Notes: a model not told the origin generated them from the letters alone. A stretch of DNA of 64,000 nucleotides from Chitinophagales bacterium (GCA_020635995.1 JACJYS010000004.1:62001-126000); one strand, 5' to 3'; counted from the first letter of the stretch, positions 16,173 to 25,486 are shown. Made by a program: numbers and translations.

Positions 16173-17516
16173 TTATTGTTTTAATCTTGGATCTAAGGCA
16201 TCTGTTAGTCCTTCGCCCATTAAATTGTATATAGTTACGGTAATAAATATAGCAAAACCGGGAGCTAAAGCTAACCACCATGCACTAAAGTTTTTACGTG
16301 CTAATGACAATAATTTTCCCCAAGTTTGTACTTCTGCTTCTACACCTATTCCTAAAAATGATAAAAACGACTCGGTAAGAATAGCACCAGCCACACCAAA
16401 AGCTATAGCAATTAATACCGGAGCTAATGAGTTAGGAATAGCATGTCTAAAAATAGTACGCCATTCGCTGTATCCTAAACTTTGAGCGGCTTCAATATAT
16501 TCTAAACTTCTTACTCGCAGTAATTCTCCTCTGGTAAATCGGGCTATCCCCGTCCACGAAGTAGCTCCTATTATTACCATTACCAGCATTATAGATGGTT
16601 TAGCAATGGCAACTATTGACATAATTAAAAGCAAACTTGGTACAGATAATAAAATTTCTATTACTCTTGAAACAATTATATCAATAGGAACATTTATAGC
16701 AGGTTTAGCTTTTAATATTTTATCTATCAATTTAGCCAACAACTGACCTACGGCTATAATGATAAAGAAAATTACAAGTCCAATAATAATTTGTCCTAAG
16801 GCACTTAAAATGGAATTGCTAAAAGCATCGCTAATCGTGTAAGACCTTACTTGAAAACCATAGAAAAACGCTAAGGGTAAACTTACAATAAACAAAATAA
16901 TACTTGAAAGCGAAGCTTTAAGTTTTTCATCGCCAAAGTATCCTGCCATGGCACCCATAAAAATACCTATTAATGAAGCTATACTCATAGAAACCACACC
17001 TACCATCATAGCAATTCGTGTTCCGTGTATCATGCCGCTCATTACATCTCTGCCTATTTCGTCTGTGCCAAGCCAATGCCACCAGCGTAGGCTTTTTACA
17101 TTTTGTTTAGCCAAAGGACTTACATAATTGGCATTAGCAAAATCTGTTTCACTTTGCCCGTAGGGAACAGGAGCCCATATTGCATAGTCAAATTTTGTGG
17201 TTTTCCAATCTACAATACTACTTAATTCTTTAGGCCACGAACCGCCAAAATCAACGATATATTCTCTAAATACAGGAAAATAAGTATTTCCCTCATACTT
17301 GCACATTAAGGGTTTTTCGTTAGCTAAAAAATCGGCAAGTAAAGCAATCATAGCAATTAAAATCATAAAACGAAGCGACCAAACGGCCACTCTGTTCTTT
17401 TTAAACTGACGTTTCACTATTGCCCAATAGCTTTGGTCTTCGTGTTTTGCTTGTTCTACAACAGTTTCATTCGTTGTAACTTCAATTTCTTCTTTATTAT
17501 TATCCAAGTTACTCAT
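16173..17516 (-). CDS. oppC: Oligopeptide ABC transporter permease, OppC type, with insert
   Basis: Inner-membrane permease of a peptide/nickel-type importer. 447 residues, against ~300 for typical OppC. Seen: cytosolic N-terminus, a first helix (MILIAMIALLADFLA), a ~85-residue periplasmic segment, HWLGTDEIGRDVMSGMIHGTR, then the permease core. The EAA loop is EAAQSLGYSEWRTIFRHAIPNS and the end is TDALDPRLK. An extra ~75-residue stretch with at least one hydrophobic segment (QIIIGLVIFFIIIAVGQLL) interrupts the core. The OppB stop is 3 bases upstream. No ATPase gene (OppD/F) is nearby, so it must be encoded elsewhere. Confidence 0.88.
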   Translation of the reverse strand: MSNLDNNKEEIEVTTNETVVEQAKHEDQSYWAIVKRQFKKNRVAVWSLRFMILIAMIALLADFLANEKPLMCKYEGNTYFPVFREYIVDFGGSWPKELSSIVDWKTTKFDYAIWAPVPYGQSETDFANANYVSPLAKQNVKSLRWWHWLGTDEIGRDVMSGMIHGTRIAMMVGVVSMSIASLIGIFMGAMAGYFGDEKLKASLSSIILFIVSLPLAFFYGFQVRSYTISDAFSNSILSALGQIIIGLVIFFIIIAVGQLLAKLIDKILKAKPAINVPIDIIVSRVIEILLSVPSLLLIMSIVAIAKPSIMLVMVIIGATSWTGIARFTRGELLRVRSLEYIEAAQSLGYSEWRTIFRHAIPNSLAPVLIAIAFGVAGAILTESFLSFLGIGVEAEVQTWGKLLSLARKNFSAWWLALAPGFAIFITVTIYNLMGEGLTDALDPRLKQ

Positions 17517-17519
17517 TTG

Positions 17520-19046
17520 TTACTTCTTTTTAGTAAATGAAATACGTGGGTCAGCTACAGAATATAAAATATCTGCTACCAGCACACCTACCATTGTTAA
17601 CACTGCCGAAAATATTAATACAGTAAACAGCACAGGATAGTTTCTTGCCATTACAGCATCAAAACCTACACGCCCCATTCCCGGTATTGAAAATATTACT
17701 TCTAAAACTACTGAACCGCTTATCATCATTGGGAAAAAACCCGCAAACATGGTAATAATAGGTATTAATGAGTTTCTAAAAGCGTGTTTCCATGTTACGG
17801 TTTTATCCGGCAAACCTTTGGCTACAGCTGTTCTTATATAATCTTGTCTTAAAACGCTTAGCATACTTCCTCTCATTTGGCGAGAAACATAAGCAAAAGA
17901 ACCATAAACCATACAAATTAAAGGCAAAATAATGTGTGCTCCTAAATCTTTAGTTGTTTCCCAAAATCCGGCATCTTCGGGTAGATTATTAGAGAATAAA
18001 CCGTAGGTTGGAAACCAGTCCATGCCGTATTCTGATGTAGTAAAATATACTATAAATATAGTAGCCACCCAAAAACTTGGTAAGGAGTATAGTATAAAGT
18101 TGATAATTGATATTATTCTATCGGAAGTAGAATCTTTTCTTTTAGATTGATATACACCTAAAAATATTGAAAAAGTATAAGAAATTAGTACGGCTATTAA
18201 ATTTAAACCTAAGGTAATAGGTAAAGCATCTTTAATAATAGAAGATACAGGTCTGCCGTCTAAGAAAGATTCGCCAAAATCGCCTCTAATAAATCCTTTT
18301 TTCAAACTTACATCTTCCGATTTTTTAAACCAAGGAGCATTTCCAAACAGCCACACATGATATTGATTATTAGTTCCTATCCATTTTAAAGCAGGAATTT
18401 TGGTTTTAGAAGGTGTAGCTTTCTCTTTTACAGCATTGTAGTTACTTTCTACGGTATTAAATGCCGCTAAAGGGGCTCCATAAAAGAAATTAACTTGTTT
18501 AGAATTTACACTATCTATTTGTACGGTATTAACAGTATTAATAGCTTCTTTCATAGCAGATAGCTCGTGGCTAACATCTACATCTTCATAGCTTACTAAT
18601 AAGTTGTTGATTCCTTCTTTTAGTATTTTTAAATTCTCATAAGTGAAATCATTTCTTTCTACCTTAAAAAGTGTTTTTTCAAACTCTTTTATAGAAAGAT
18701 AATAAGGATGTATTTCACTCCAGTTTCCATATTCATCTATTAATCTTTCAAGATTTTCTCTTTCTTTTTTTCTGTAAATATTATACAAATCTTTAGGCAT
18801 AGCCTGCGAAGTGATAGAAAAGTAAAAAGGAGGGAGGTCTAAGCCCAATTTTTTACTCATGGCTATATAAGCTTCTTCACCGGCTTGTTTTTCATTCATG
18901 CCTGCGTTTTGACCTTGCATACCTCCTTGCAATCGTGTTTCTACAGGGTCGCCAGGAGCAGCCTGACTTAGCATAAATGTTAAGAGTGTTATAATAAATA
19001 ACGTAGGAATAAAATATAATATCCTTTTGAGAATGTATTTAAACAT
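17520..19046 (-). CDS. oppB: Oligopeptide ABC transporter permease, OppB type, with large insert
   Basis: 508 residues, against ~310 for usual OppB. The N-terminal helix and QAAPGDPVE motif (about 1-35) and the C-terminal permease core from GFIRGDFGESFLDGRPV (about 250) are normal, including the EAA-type loop TAVAKGLPDKTVTWKHAFRNS and PGMGRVGFDAV. Between them lies a ~170-residue, Lys/Glu-rich, probably helical insert facing the periplasm. The partner OppC also carries inserts. The gene sits between oppA and oppC (16 and 3 bases). Transport of oligopeptides is inferred from family; the insert may contact the lipoprotein receptor. Confidence 0.88.
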   Translation of the reverse strand: MFKYILKRILYFIPTLFIITLLTFMLSQAAPGDPVETRLQGGMQGQNAGMNEKQAGEEAYIAMSKKLGLDLPPFYFSITSQAMPKDLYNIYRKKERENLERLIDEYGNWSEIHPYYLSIKEFEKTLFKVERNDFTYENLKILKEGINNLLVSYEDVDVSHELSAMKEAINTVNTVQIDSVNSKQVNFFYGAPLAAFNTVESNYNAVKEKATPSKTKIPALKWIGTNNQYHVWLFGNAPWFKKSEDVSLKKGFIRGDFGESFLDGRPVSSIIKDALPITLGLNLIAVLISYTFSIFLGVYQSKRKDSTSDRIISIINFILYSLPSFWVATIFIVYFTTSEYGMDWFPTYGLFSNNLPEDAGFWETTKDLGAHIILPLICMVYGSFAYVSRQMRGSMLSVLRQDYIRTAVAKGLPDKTVTWKHAFRNSLIPIITMFAGFFPMMISGSVVLEVIFSIPGMGRVGFDAVMARNYPVLFTVLIFSAVLTMVGVLVADILYSVADPRISFTKKK

Positions 19047-19062
19047 AGTTTAAAACGGCTGG

Positions 19063-20895
19063 TTATTGTGCTGCTGTAGCACCAAAATTAGGATTTAGTT
19101 TAAATTCTGCTTCAAAATGTCCCGGACGTTCTAAATATGCATTGGCATTATCAAAACGTTTGTGGAAAGCCATTTTATTTTTAGGTGTAAACATAAATAT
19201 GTATGGTACTTCTTCATGTAGTATTTCTTGAAACTCCATATACATAGCATTACGTTTTTCTTCATCCATTTCGTAGCGTATTTTTTCAATTAGCTCATCA
19301 GTATAAGCATCTCCAAAACCTACATAATTGCTACCACCATTATAAGAATCTGTATGCCAAATTTGTTTGAAATCACTAAGAGTAGAAGGCATAACCCAGC
19401 TTAAAGATGTCATTTCAAAATCGTGAGATTTTATTTGGTCTAAAAATACTGTCCATTCTTTTTGAACTATATCTATTTGAACACCTACTTTAGCCATATT
19501 ATTCTTAAGCATTAAAGCAATGTTTTCTCCAGCTTCGCTTCCTGCCGGCAGTAGGTATGTTAATTTTAGCTCTACTTTTTTGCCATTTATTTCTTTTTCT
19601 CTCACGCCATTGCCATCTGCATCTACCCAACCAGACTCGTCTAATAATTCTTTAGCTTTGTTTAAATCGTAAGGATAAGGTGTAATATTTTTGTTATAAT
19701 ATGGTTTGTTTGGGTGCACAGGACCTATTGTTCTTTCAGAAAAACCATAAGCTATTACGTTTTTAATAGTTTCATAATCTAAAGCCATAGCTAAAGCTTT
19801 TCTTACTTTTTTGTCTGCCAACTTTGGATTTTTTAAGTTTAAACCAATATAACTATACGCAGGAGCAATAGGTGTGTGTAATGAGTATAAATCTAAAAAT
19901 TGTTTGTTCTCTTGTAAACCTACAAAATCTTTAGAAGGAATATAGTCCATTACATCTATACTTTCATCTTTCATAGCGGTAACGGCAGTAGTGTTATCTA
20001 CTATTATTTCATAAACTAATCTATCTGGATAGTTGTCAAATCTGGTTACTTTTCCTACTAAATCATTTCCCCACCAGTCTTGTTTTTTCTCTAATATTAC
20101 TCTTTGTCCTGTGCTCCATTCTTTTAGTTTGTATGGCCCACAACCCGAAATAAATTCTGGATTTCTTGAGTAATTTTCTCCATTAAATTGCTCTGCAAAA
20201 GCTATAATGTCTTTATTTCCAGCAAGTTCTGTTTTTTTAGCCGGATTTCCTAAATCAACTAAACTAAATTTATCCATTAAACCATTTTTATCGTATAAAT
20301 GCTTAGGTAATAATGGCGAAGAACTTGAAGATTCTGAAAGAATATAAGTATCTTTTGTATAGATTGTAAATTTCTTATTGTTAGTTGGATCTACTTTTAT
20401 GTCATAAATAAAATCAAAATAAGGTCTTGCGTGTTCTGCATCAACTTTTGGATTTTTAATTACTTTAACGGTAAAAATAAAGTCATCGGCAGTTATTGGT
20501 GTTCCATCGTCCCATTTGGCTTCATCTCTAATTTCGTAAGTTATGGTTAAACCTTCTTTATCTTTTCCATAAACATTTACGGTAGCAGGTACTATTTCTG
20601 GTCTGCTTTTAGCTACTACGGGTACTAACTCTAATGTTTTTGGGTCTATTTCAAGTAAGTTATAAAATATAAATCTTTCTACTAATGATGAGTTGGCACT
20701 GGTAGAGGTAACGGGGTTTATTTTGTCTAAATCGGCACTTAAATGTACAAATACATCATTTACTCCGACTCTTTTGCTTACTACTGTAGATGTGCCATCT
20801 CCATTGCTTGAAGATGAATTTCCACCACAGCTGAACATTAGTGCGACTACTGGTAAAATTAAAAAAGATTTCAATAAGTTTTTTTGGTTTAACAT
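19063..20895 (-). CDS. oppA: Oligopeptide-binding lipoprotein, OppA/SBP family 5 (copy 1)
   Basis: 610-residue solute-binding lipoprotein. Seen: signal and lipobox VVALMFSCGG (Cys23), Ser/Gly-rich tether, then the family 5 fold: LSADLDKINPVTS, WDDGTPITADDFIFTVK (the usual WsDG.p.ta.Dv signature), YIGLNLKNPKLADKKVRKALAMA, and PYPYDLNKAKELLDESGW. It is the first gene of an oppA-oppB-oppC operon. A paralogue lies upstream at 21536-23347, separated by 640 bases of repeat DNA, and shares most motifs. Ligand unknown; both copies have the same architecture, so they may serve one permease with different specificity. Confidence 0.9.
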   Translation of the reverse strand: MLNQKNLLKSFLILPVVALMFSCGGNSSSSNGDGTSTVVSKRVGVNDVFVHLSADLDKINPVTSTSANSSLVERFIFYNLLEIDPKTLELVPVVAKSRPEIVPATVNVYGKDKEGLTITYEIRDEAKWDDGTPITADDFIFTVKVIKNPKVDAEHARPYFDFIYDIKVDPTNNKKFTIYTKDTYILSESSSSSPLLPKHLYDKNGLMDKFSLVDLGNPAKKTELAGNKDIIAFAEQFNGENYSRNPEFISGCGPYKLKEWSTGQRVILEKKQDWWGNDLVGKVTRFDNYPDRLVYEIIVDNTTAVTAMKDESIDVMDYIPSKDFVGLQENKQFLDLYSLHTPIAPAYSYIGLNLKNPKLADKKVRKALAMALDYETIKNVIAYGFSERTIGPVHPNKPYYNKNITPYPYDLNKAKELLDESGWVDADGNGVREKEINGKKVELKLTYLLPAGSEAGENIALMLKNNMAKVGVQIDIVQKEWTVFLDQIKSHDFEMTSLSWVMPSTLSDFKQIWHTDSYNGGSNYVGFGDAYTDELIEKIRYEMDEEKRNAMYMEFQEILHEEVPYIFMFTPKNKMAFHKRFDNANAYLERPGHFEAEFKLNPNFGATAAQ

Positions 20896-21187
20896 GTTTA
20901 AAATTTTACGTAAAAAAATTAGTGTGCTAAATTACTAAAATTAAATAAAATACAAGGATTAATGTTTAGATAAGTGTGAGAAGGGAATAAAAATGTTTAT
21001 AATTCTTCATTATTTGTATTAATATCAATAACTCAGCACTACAGAACATGGTAGAAATTTTAAAGAATGAAAAATTATCACTATCTTGTGTAAAGAGCTG
21101 GGTAGCTTGTTAGTTGATTAGTTTCTTGCAAAGTTGCTAAGATGCCATGAAGAGTAGTTGATTATTTAATTTGAAAATGAGGAAATT

Positions 21188-21214
21188 GGGATTGCCGCCT
21201 CTGCGGCAATGACG
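21188..21214 (+). repeat. 27-bp hairpin repeat, copy A
   Basis: Stem ATTGCCGC / GCGGCAAT (8 bp perfect) with loop CTCT, followed by the constant GACG. Same frame as copies at 21242, 21297, 30818 and 61705. Confidence 0.8.
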
Positions 21215-21241
21215 TTTTGAGGAAAGTTTTTCTATATTGTA

Positions 21242-21268
21242 CGTCATGCCTGCGAAGGCAGGTATCTC
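21242..21268 (-). repeat. 27-bp hairpin repeat, copy B (inverted)
   Basis: Read on the minus strand it gives GAGATACCTGCC...ATGACG. The inner stem is CCTGC / GCAGG with loop CTTC. It lies 27 bases after copy A in the opposite orientation. Confidence 0.75.
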
Positions 21269-21296
21269 AATGTCTATTAGCACAGTTTTATTGTAA

Positions 21297-21323
21297 GGGA
21301 TTACCGCTTTTGCGGCAATGACG
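21297..21323 (+). repeat. 27-bp hairpin repeat, copy C
   Basis: Stem ATTACCGC / GCGGCAAT with loop TTTT (one mismatch in the stem), then GACG. Same orientation as copy A. Confidence 0.75.
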
Positions 21324-21351
21324 ATTTTAAGGGAGGTGTTTTCTATCTCGT

Positions 21352-21457
21352 ACGTCTTTACGATGAGTGTAGTGAAACGGAACGAAGAAGTAATCTCTTA
21401 CTTGTTTGAGATTGCCACAAAAATTACTCCTCCGTCATAATTTTCTCGCAAAGACGT
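21352..21457. repeat. Long imperfect inverted repeat, family 2
   Basis: Outer arms ACGTCTTTACGA (21352-21363) and TCGCAAAGACGT (21446-21457) pair with one mismatch. Inner parts also pair: GTAATCTC (21390-21397) against GAGATTGCC (21409-21417), and the GAACGAAG area against CTCCTCCGTC. The right half, from 21398, recurs at 59253-59311 with about 90 percent identity. Left-half-like pieces occur at 10946 and 60731. Confidence 0.7.
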
Positions 21458-21535
21458 GTATCTGTTGGTTCGTCTATATTTTTAGATGATTAGATAATTT
21501 GGAAATGAGGGAATTTGGAAATTGCGAGTGTGATA

Positions 21536-23347
21536 TTACTGCAAAGCTCCTTTATACGGACTAAGTTTAAGTTCTCTTTCTTCGTAGCCGGGGCGAGCTA
21601 CATACGCTTTGGCATTACCAAATCTTTTGTTTATGCTCAATAAATTATCGGGAGAGAATAATAAAATGTACGGAACTTCATCTTGTACTATAGCTTGAAG
21701 TTCTTTAAACATCTCATTTCTTTTAGTTTCGTCCATTTCTTTTCTTAAGTCTTCAATAAGTTTATCGGTATAAGCATCTCCAAAACCCGGATAATTGCTG
21801 CCACCGTTATACGCTTCGGTATGGAATAGTTGTTTAGGGTCGTTTAGTATGGCTTCTTGCACCCAGCCTAATACATACAAATCAAAATCGTGATTTTTAC
21901 ATTCATCTAAATACACCGACCATTCTCTAACTTTTATTTCTATATCTATACCTACTTTTTTGGCATTTTCTTTAAGGAATAGACATACTTTTTCTCTTAC
22001 TGCATTGCCGGAGTTGTATTTTATACTAATTTTTAAAGGTACTTTTTTGCCGTTTATTTCTTTATCTAATATACCGTCATTGTCGGTATCTGTCCAACCG
22101 GCTTCTGTTAGTAATTCTTTTGCCTCGCTTAAATCAAAATCGTAGGGTTTTAAATCGGTATTATATTCTTTTTTGCTGGGGTGTATAAAACTTGCCATTG
22201 TTTTTCCGTAGCCATATTGTAGTATTTCTATTATTTGAGGTACATTAACACAGTGAGCTATAGCTTTTCTTACCTTTTTATCTTTTAAAATAGGATGACG
22301 CATATTTACACCTATATATGTATAGGATAAAAAGTCTTCGTCAAACATAAAATATTTACTGTTAAAGTTTTTGTCTTTTTTTAGTTCGTTGTAATCATAA
22401 GGAGGCATGCTACGCATAATGTCTATTTGCTCATCTTTCATTGCGGTGATGGCTGTAATTTGGTCGTTTATAATTTCGTAGGTCAATTTATCGGGATAAT
22501 TGCTAAACCCATTTTGTCCTACAAATTTTTCTCCCCACCAATTTTTTTTTTTTGTTAATTCTACTCTTTGTCCTGTTATCCATTTTTCAAATTTATAAGG
22601 ACCACAGCCTACTATATAACCGCTTTCTCTCTGAAATTTTTCGCTATTAAACTCTTTGGCAAAAGCTATTAAATTTTTGTCGTTTTTAATTTTTTCTAAT
22701 GAGTTTTTATCACTTAGTTGTTCTAAGGTGTAGTTTCTCATAATCTGTTGAGGGTCATATATATATTCCGGTATTATAAAGTTAATTCCACCGCTTGAAA
22801 ACTCAGCGGCATAATGTTTTTCGTTGGTATAAAAACTAAATTTTTTAGGATTTTCTTTGTCAATATCTATTTTATAAACAAAATCAATGTAAGGGCGTTG
22901 GTGTTCGGCATCTACATGAGGATTTTTGGTAGTTTTAAAACTAAAATCAACGTCATAAGCAGTTACGGGTGTTCCGTTGTCCCAAACTGCTTCTGGTCTA
23001 ATTTCATAATCTATTTTAAGTTTGTACGGACCTTCTTCAAATTCTGTAATAGTAGGTAGTTCTTTAGCCAGCCAGGGCGTTACTACCATTTTTTCTTTAT
23101 CAATATCTAATAAATACATAAAAATAGCGTGCTCTATATAATTGCTACCGGCTCCTTGAGAGGTTAATGGATTCAGTTTGTCGGGGTCGCTAAGTTCGTG
23201 TATAATAACGTTGTTGCTTGTTTTATTTCCGCTGTAGGGCTGTTCTGCTATATTATTTGCCGTGTTTTCAGTATTGTTTTTTTCTGTAGAATTATTACAA
23301 GCTACTAAAACCAACGATATGCTGATAAGGAAGAAAAGTTTTTTCAT
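21536..23347 (-). CDS. Oligopeptide-binding lipoprotein, OppA/SBP family 5 (copy 2)
   Basis: 603-residue paralogue of the neighbouring OppA. Seen: MKKLFFLISISLVLVAC lipoprotein signal (Cys17), Asn-rich tether, HELSDPDKLNPLTSQGAGSN, WDNGTPVTAYDVDFSFK, YIVGCGPYKFEKW, YIGVNMRHPILKDKKVRKAI and PYDFDLSEAKELLTEAGW. These match the same positions in copy 1, so the pair arose by duplication. It stands alone, 188 bases or more from the next gene, and is separated from the permease operon by repeat DNA. Likely an alternative receptor for the OppBC permease; ligand unknown. Confidence 0.88.
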   Translation of the reverse strand: MKKLFFLISISLVLVACNNSTEKNNTENTANNIAEQPYSGNKTSNNVIIHELSDPDKLNPLTSQGAGSNYIEHAIFMYLLDIDKEKMVVTPWLAKELPTITEFEEGPYKLKIDYEIRPEAVWDNGTPVTAYDVDFSFKTTKNPHVDAEHQRPYIDFVYKIDIDKENPKKFSFYTNEKHYAAEFSSGGINFIIPEYIYDPQQIMRNYTLEQLSDKNSLEKIKNDKNLIAFAKEFNSEKFQRESGYIVGCGPYKFEKWITGQRVELTKKKNWWGEKFVGQNGFSNYPDKLTYEIINDQITAITAMKDEQIDIMRSMPPYDYNELKKDKNFNSKYFMFDEDFLSYTYIGVNMRHPILKDKKVRKAIAHCVNVPQIIEILQYGYGKTMASFIHPSKKEYNTDLKPYDFDLSEAKELLTEAGWTDTDNDGILDKEINGKKVPLKISIKYNSGNAVREKVCLFLKENAKKVGIDIEIKVREWSVYLDECKNHDFDLYVLGWVQEAILNDPKQLFHTEAYNGGSNYPGFGDAYTDKLIEDLRKEMDETKRNEMFKELQAIVQDEVPYILLFSPDNLLSINKRFGNAKAYVARPGYEERELKLSPYKGALQ

Positions 23348-23399
23348 AGTTTAAAATTAGGGATAAAGATAAAATAAAAATGAAATTAATAGTTTACTG

Positions 23400-23939
23400 T
23401 TAGTTTGAAGAAAGTTCTAATAGTTTTAATACTGTTTTCCAATTTCGGGTGGTGGTTTGTAGTTTAAGTTTAGTTTCAAAAAACTTATTACTCAGTTTGG
23501 TTTCGTGATATTTGCCCGCTATATATAAGTATATGTAATCATTTAAAATAATAAATTTATCCGTAGCAAAATTATATGAGTTTGTTAGTTCTTTATCTTC
23601 ATTAGAGGGTAGGGCACTTAAAAAAGTTAAATGTAGTGTGTTTATGTCTTCATTATTTTTATAAAAAGGATTGTTGGCTACGGCTTGCTTATATTCTTCT
23701 ACAGTCTTTAGAATAACAGGAACTTCAAATCCATATTTTTTTTGAATAGCGTTTTCAATTAAAGCAATAATCTCTTGTTTGTTGGTTATAGCTGTTTCAA
23801 AAATGATATTTCCACTTTGTATATAAGTAGTTATATTTTTAAAGCCACAGTTTTTAAGCAGTTGTTTTAAATCTGCCATTAATATTTTTTTGTGTCCTCC
23901 CACATTTATACCTCTTAAAAGAGCAATATATTTTATCAT
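23400..23939 (-). CDS. DUF1697 domain-containing protein
   Basis: 179 residues, full family length. Seen: the hallmark N-terminus YIALLRGINVGGHKKILMADL, then TYIQSGNIIF and VILKTVEEYKQAVANNPF. DUF1697 proteins are small cytosolic proteins of unknown function. Its start overlaps the stop of the MenE-like gene by 4 bases (23936-23939), indicating co-translation. I see no functional link between the two beyond the overlap. Confidence 0.88.
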   Translation of the reverse strand: MIKYIALLRGINVGGHKKILMADLKQLLKNCGFKNITTYIQSGNIIFETAITNKQEIIALIENAIQKKYGFEVPVILKTVEEYKQAVANNPFYKNNEDINTLHLTFLSALPSNEDKELTNSYNFATDKFIILNDYIYLYIAGKYHETKLSNKFFETKLKLQTTTRNWKTVLKLLELSSN

Positions 23940-24973
23940 TTTATTAATTCAGTTGTTTTAAATCTATTTATTTTGCCACTTTCTGTTTCTACAAATTTAT
24001 CAATAAAAAAAACTTCTTTAGGTTGCTCATATTTGTCAAGTGCGTTAAATATCTGCTTAGGTAAATTCACTTTTTTGCCTTCTATTATTAAAATTAGTTT
24101 GTTGTTAAAATTATCATCCGGTAGCGAGGAAACTAAAAATCTATTGCTGATAAATGATGCTAATTTTTGTTCTATCATTTCGGGGTGCATTTTAACACCA
24201 CCACTTTCTATGGCAAAATCTTTTCTTCCTTTCCAAATAAAAGAATGGGCATCTATTAATTCTATAATATCGTTAGTTTCTAAATGGGCTTGTCCAATAG
24301 TTGGTGCATTTATCACTAAACTATTATCTTTATTTTTAGCTACGGATATGCCTTTCAAACAATGGAATATTTTTCCTTTTTGAATATTTCTAATTGCTAT
24401 GTGGCTAATGGTTTCTGTCATTCCAAAAGTGTGAAAAGCACTTATTTGATGTTTAATAATTTTTTGTTCAAGGGAGTAGTTTATTGTGCCACCACCAATG
24501 ATAAGTTTTTTTACTTTTTGTAGTTTTTCGGTATTTTGTTCTAAAGTTTTGTTTACTTGATAAGGCACCATTGCTAAAAAATCTATGGGTGTATCTATAT
24601 CTTTTAGCGGATTAGCAGAAGGAGAAACAACAATTAAATTCATTTTAGCATAAATAGCTCTAACTATCATCATCATGCCTCCTATATGCTTTGCCGACAT
24701 ACAAAGTAGGGCGTTATCTTTTTCTTGCAATGAAAAATATTGACAAGTCATTTTAGCACTTTCAAGCATATACTGCTTTAGTATTTTAATGGATTTAGGC
24801 TTGCCGGTAGAGCCGGATGTTTCTACAATGATGTAATTCTTGCTGTTAATCCATTGATTTATAAACAGTACAACATTTTTATCTAAAGTGTTGTTTTTCA
24901 GATTAAAATTAGAACTAAACAGCTCCAATTTATTGCCATTTAGGTATAGTATGTTGAAATCTTTTACATTCAT
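23936..24973 (-). CDS. menE: o-Succinylbenzoate-CoA ligase-like AMP-binding enzyme
   Basis: Adenylate-forming ligase of the ANL family, probably MenE (activation of o-succinylbenzoate with CoA in menaquinone synthesis). 345 residues, short as in Bacteroidetes MenE. Seen: the P-loop VETSGSTGKPKSI (about 54-66), AKHIGGMMM, the A5 motif HTFGMTETISH, the hinge IWKGRKDFAIESGGVKM, and SGKINRFK with the C-terminal catalytic Lys. Other men genes are not in the window. The start ATG lies 7 bases after a TAATTTTG box, so the mRNA is probably leaderless or nearly so. Confidence 0.82.
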   Translation of the reverse strand: MNVKDFNILYLNGNKLELFSSNFNLKNNTLDKNVVLFINQWINSKNYIIVETSGSTGKPKSIKILKQYMLESAKMTCQYFSLQEKDNALLCMSAKHIGGMMMIVRAIYAKMNLIVVSPSANPLKDIDTPIDFLAMVPYQVNKTLEQNTEKLQKVKKLIIGGGTINYSLEQKIIKHQISAFHTFGMTETISHIAIRNIQKGKIFHCLKGISVAKNKDNSLVINAPTIGQAHLETNDIIELIDAHSFIWKGRKDFAIESGGVKMHPEMIEQKLASFISNRFLVSSLPDDNFNNKLILIIEGKKVNLPKQIFNALDKYEQPKEVFFIDKFVETESGKINRFKTTELIK

Positions 24974-24980
24974 TGGTGTA

Positions 24981-24988
24981 CAAAATTA
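24981..24988 (-). promoter_or_regulatory. -7 promoter element for menE
   Basis: TAATTTTG on the minus strand matches TAnnTTTG. Seven bases separate it from the ATG at 24973, so the transcript would start at or within a base or two of the start codon. Confidence 0.5.
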
Positions 24989-25029
24989 GTGATATTGCGT
25001 AATATAGTATTAGCTAAACCACTGTTATT

Positions 25030-25470
25030 ATGAAGTTGATTTTATACATATTGCTTGCTTTAATACCTGTATTGCAGTCGTGCCAAACCAAACAAATTGC
25101 AAAAACGGCATCCGTTTCAAAACCTATTTACGATTTTGCTATTATAAATATGAATGATATAGAAAGAGGAGATTTACTGTATAGGTTAAAAGGCGTAAAA
25201 CTTCAAGAGGGACAGCTTTTTGTAGATGTTGAATATAGCGGAGGGTGTGTAAAACCACATGTGTTTAGTTTAGTAACAGACGGTATGGTACGCGATGCGG
25301 GCGTTATGAAATTTGCCTTGCTACATAAAACAAAAGATGATAAATGTAAAGCATTATTAAAAGAAAACATGACTTTTGATATAAGTTCAGTTTTAAATTT
25401 AGGCTCTGAAAAATTAAAAGAAATTCAAATTAACGAATACGTATTATCGTTAAACGGTACGGATTATTAG
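25030..25470 (+). CDS. Small lipoprotein of unknown function
   Basis: 146 residues: MKLILYILLALIPVLQSC gives a lipobox with Cys18. The mature domain has YDFAIINMNDIERGDLLYRLKGVKL, VEYSGGCVKPHVFSLVTDG and KTKDDKCKALLKENMTFDIS. A G-G-C-x3-H motif and a second Cys recur in Bacteroidetes lipoproteins I know only as hypothetical. No catalytic signature was recognised. Divergent from menE with a 56-base gap, convergent with the epimerase gene 16 bases downstream. Confidence 0.65.
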   Translation: MKLILYILLALIPVLQSCQTKQIAKTASVSKPIYDFAIINMNDIERGDLLYRLKGVKLQEGQLFVDVEYSGGCVKPHVFSLVTDGMVRDAGVMKFALLHKTKDDKCKALLKENMTFDISSVLNLGSEKLKEIQINEYVLSLNGTDY

Positions 25471-25486
25471 GGGGAGATTGGGTTGC

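Larger units (their letters stand above)
20896..21535. other. 640-bp intergenic region between two oppA genes, filled with repeats
   Basis: No gene. It carries three 27-bp hairpin units (21188-21214, 21242-21268 inverted, 21297-21323) and one ~106-bp imperfect inverted repeat (21352-21457). Short phrases near 21160-21190 and 21484-21530 (TAATTTGGAAATGAGG-like) recur near 59340. It looks like a landing zone for small palindromic elements. Confidence 0.7.
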
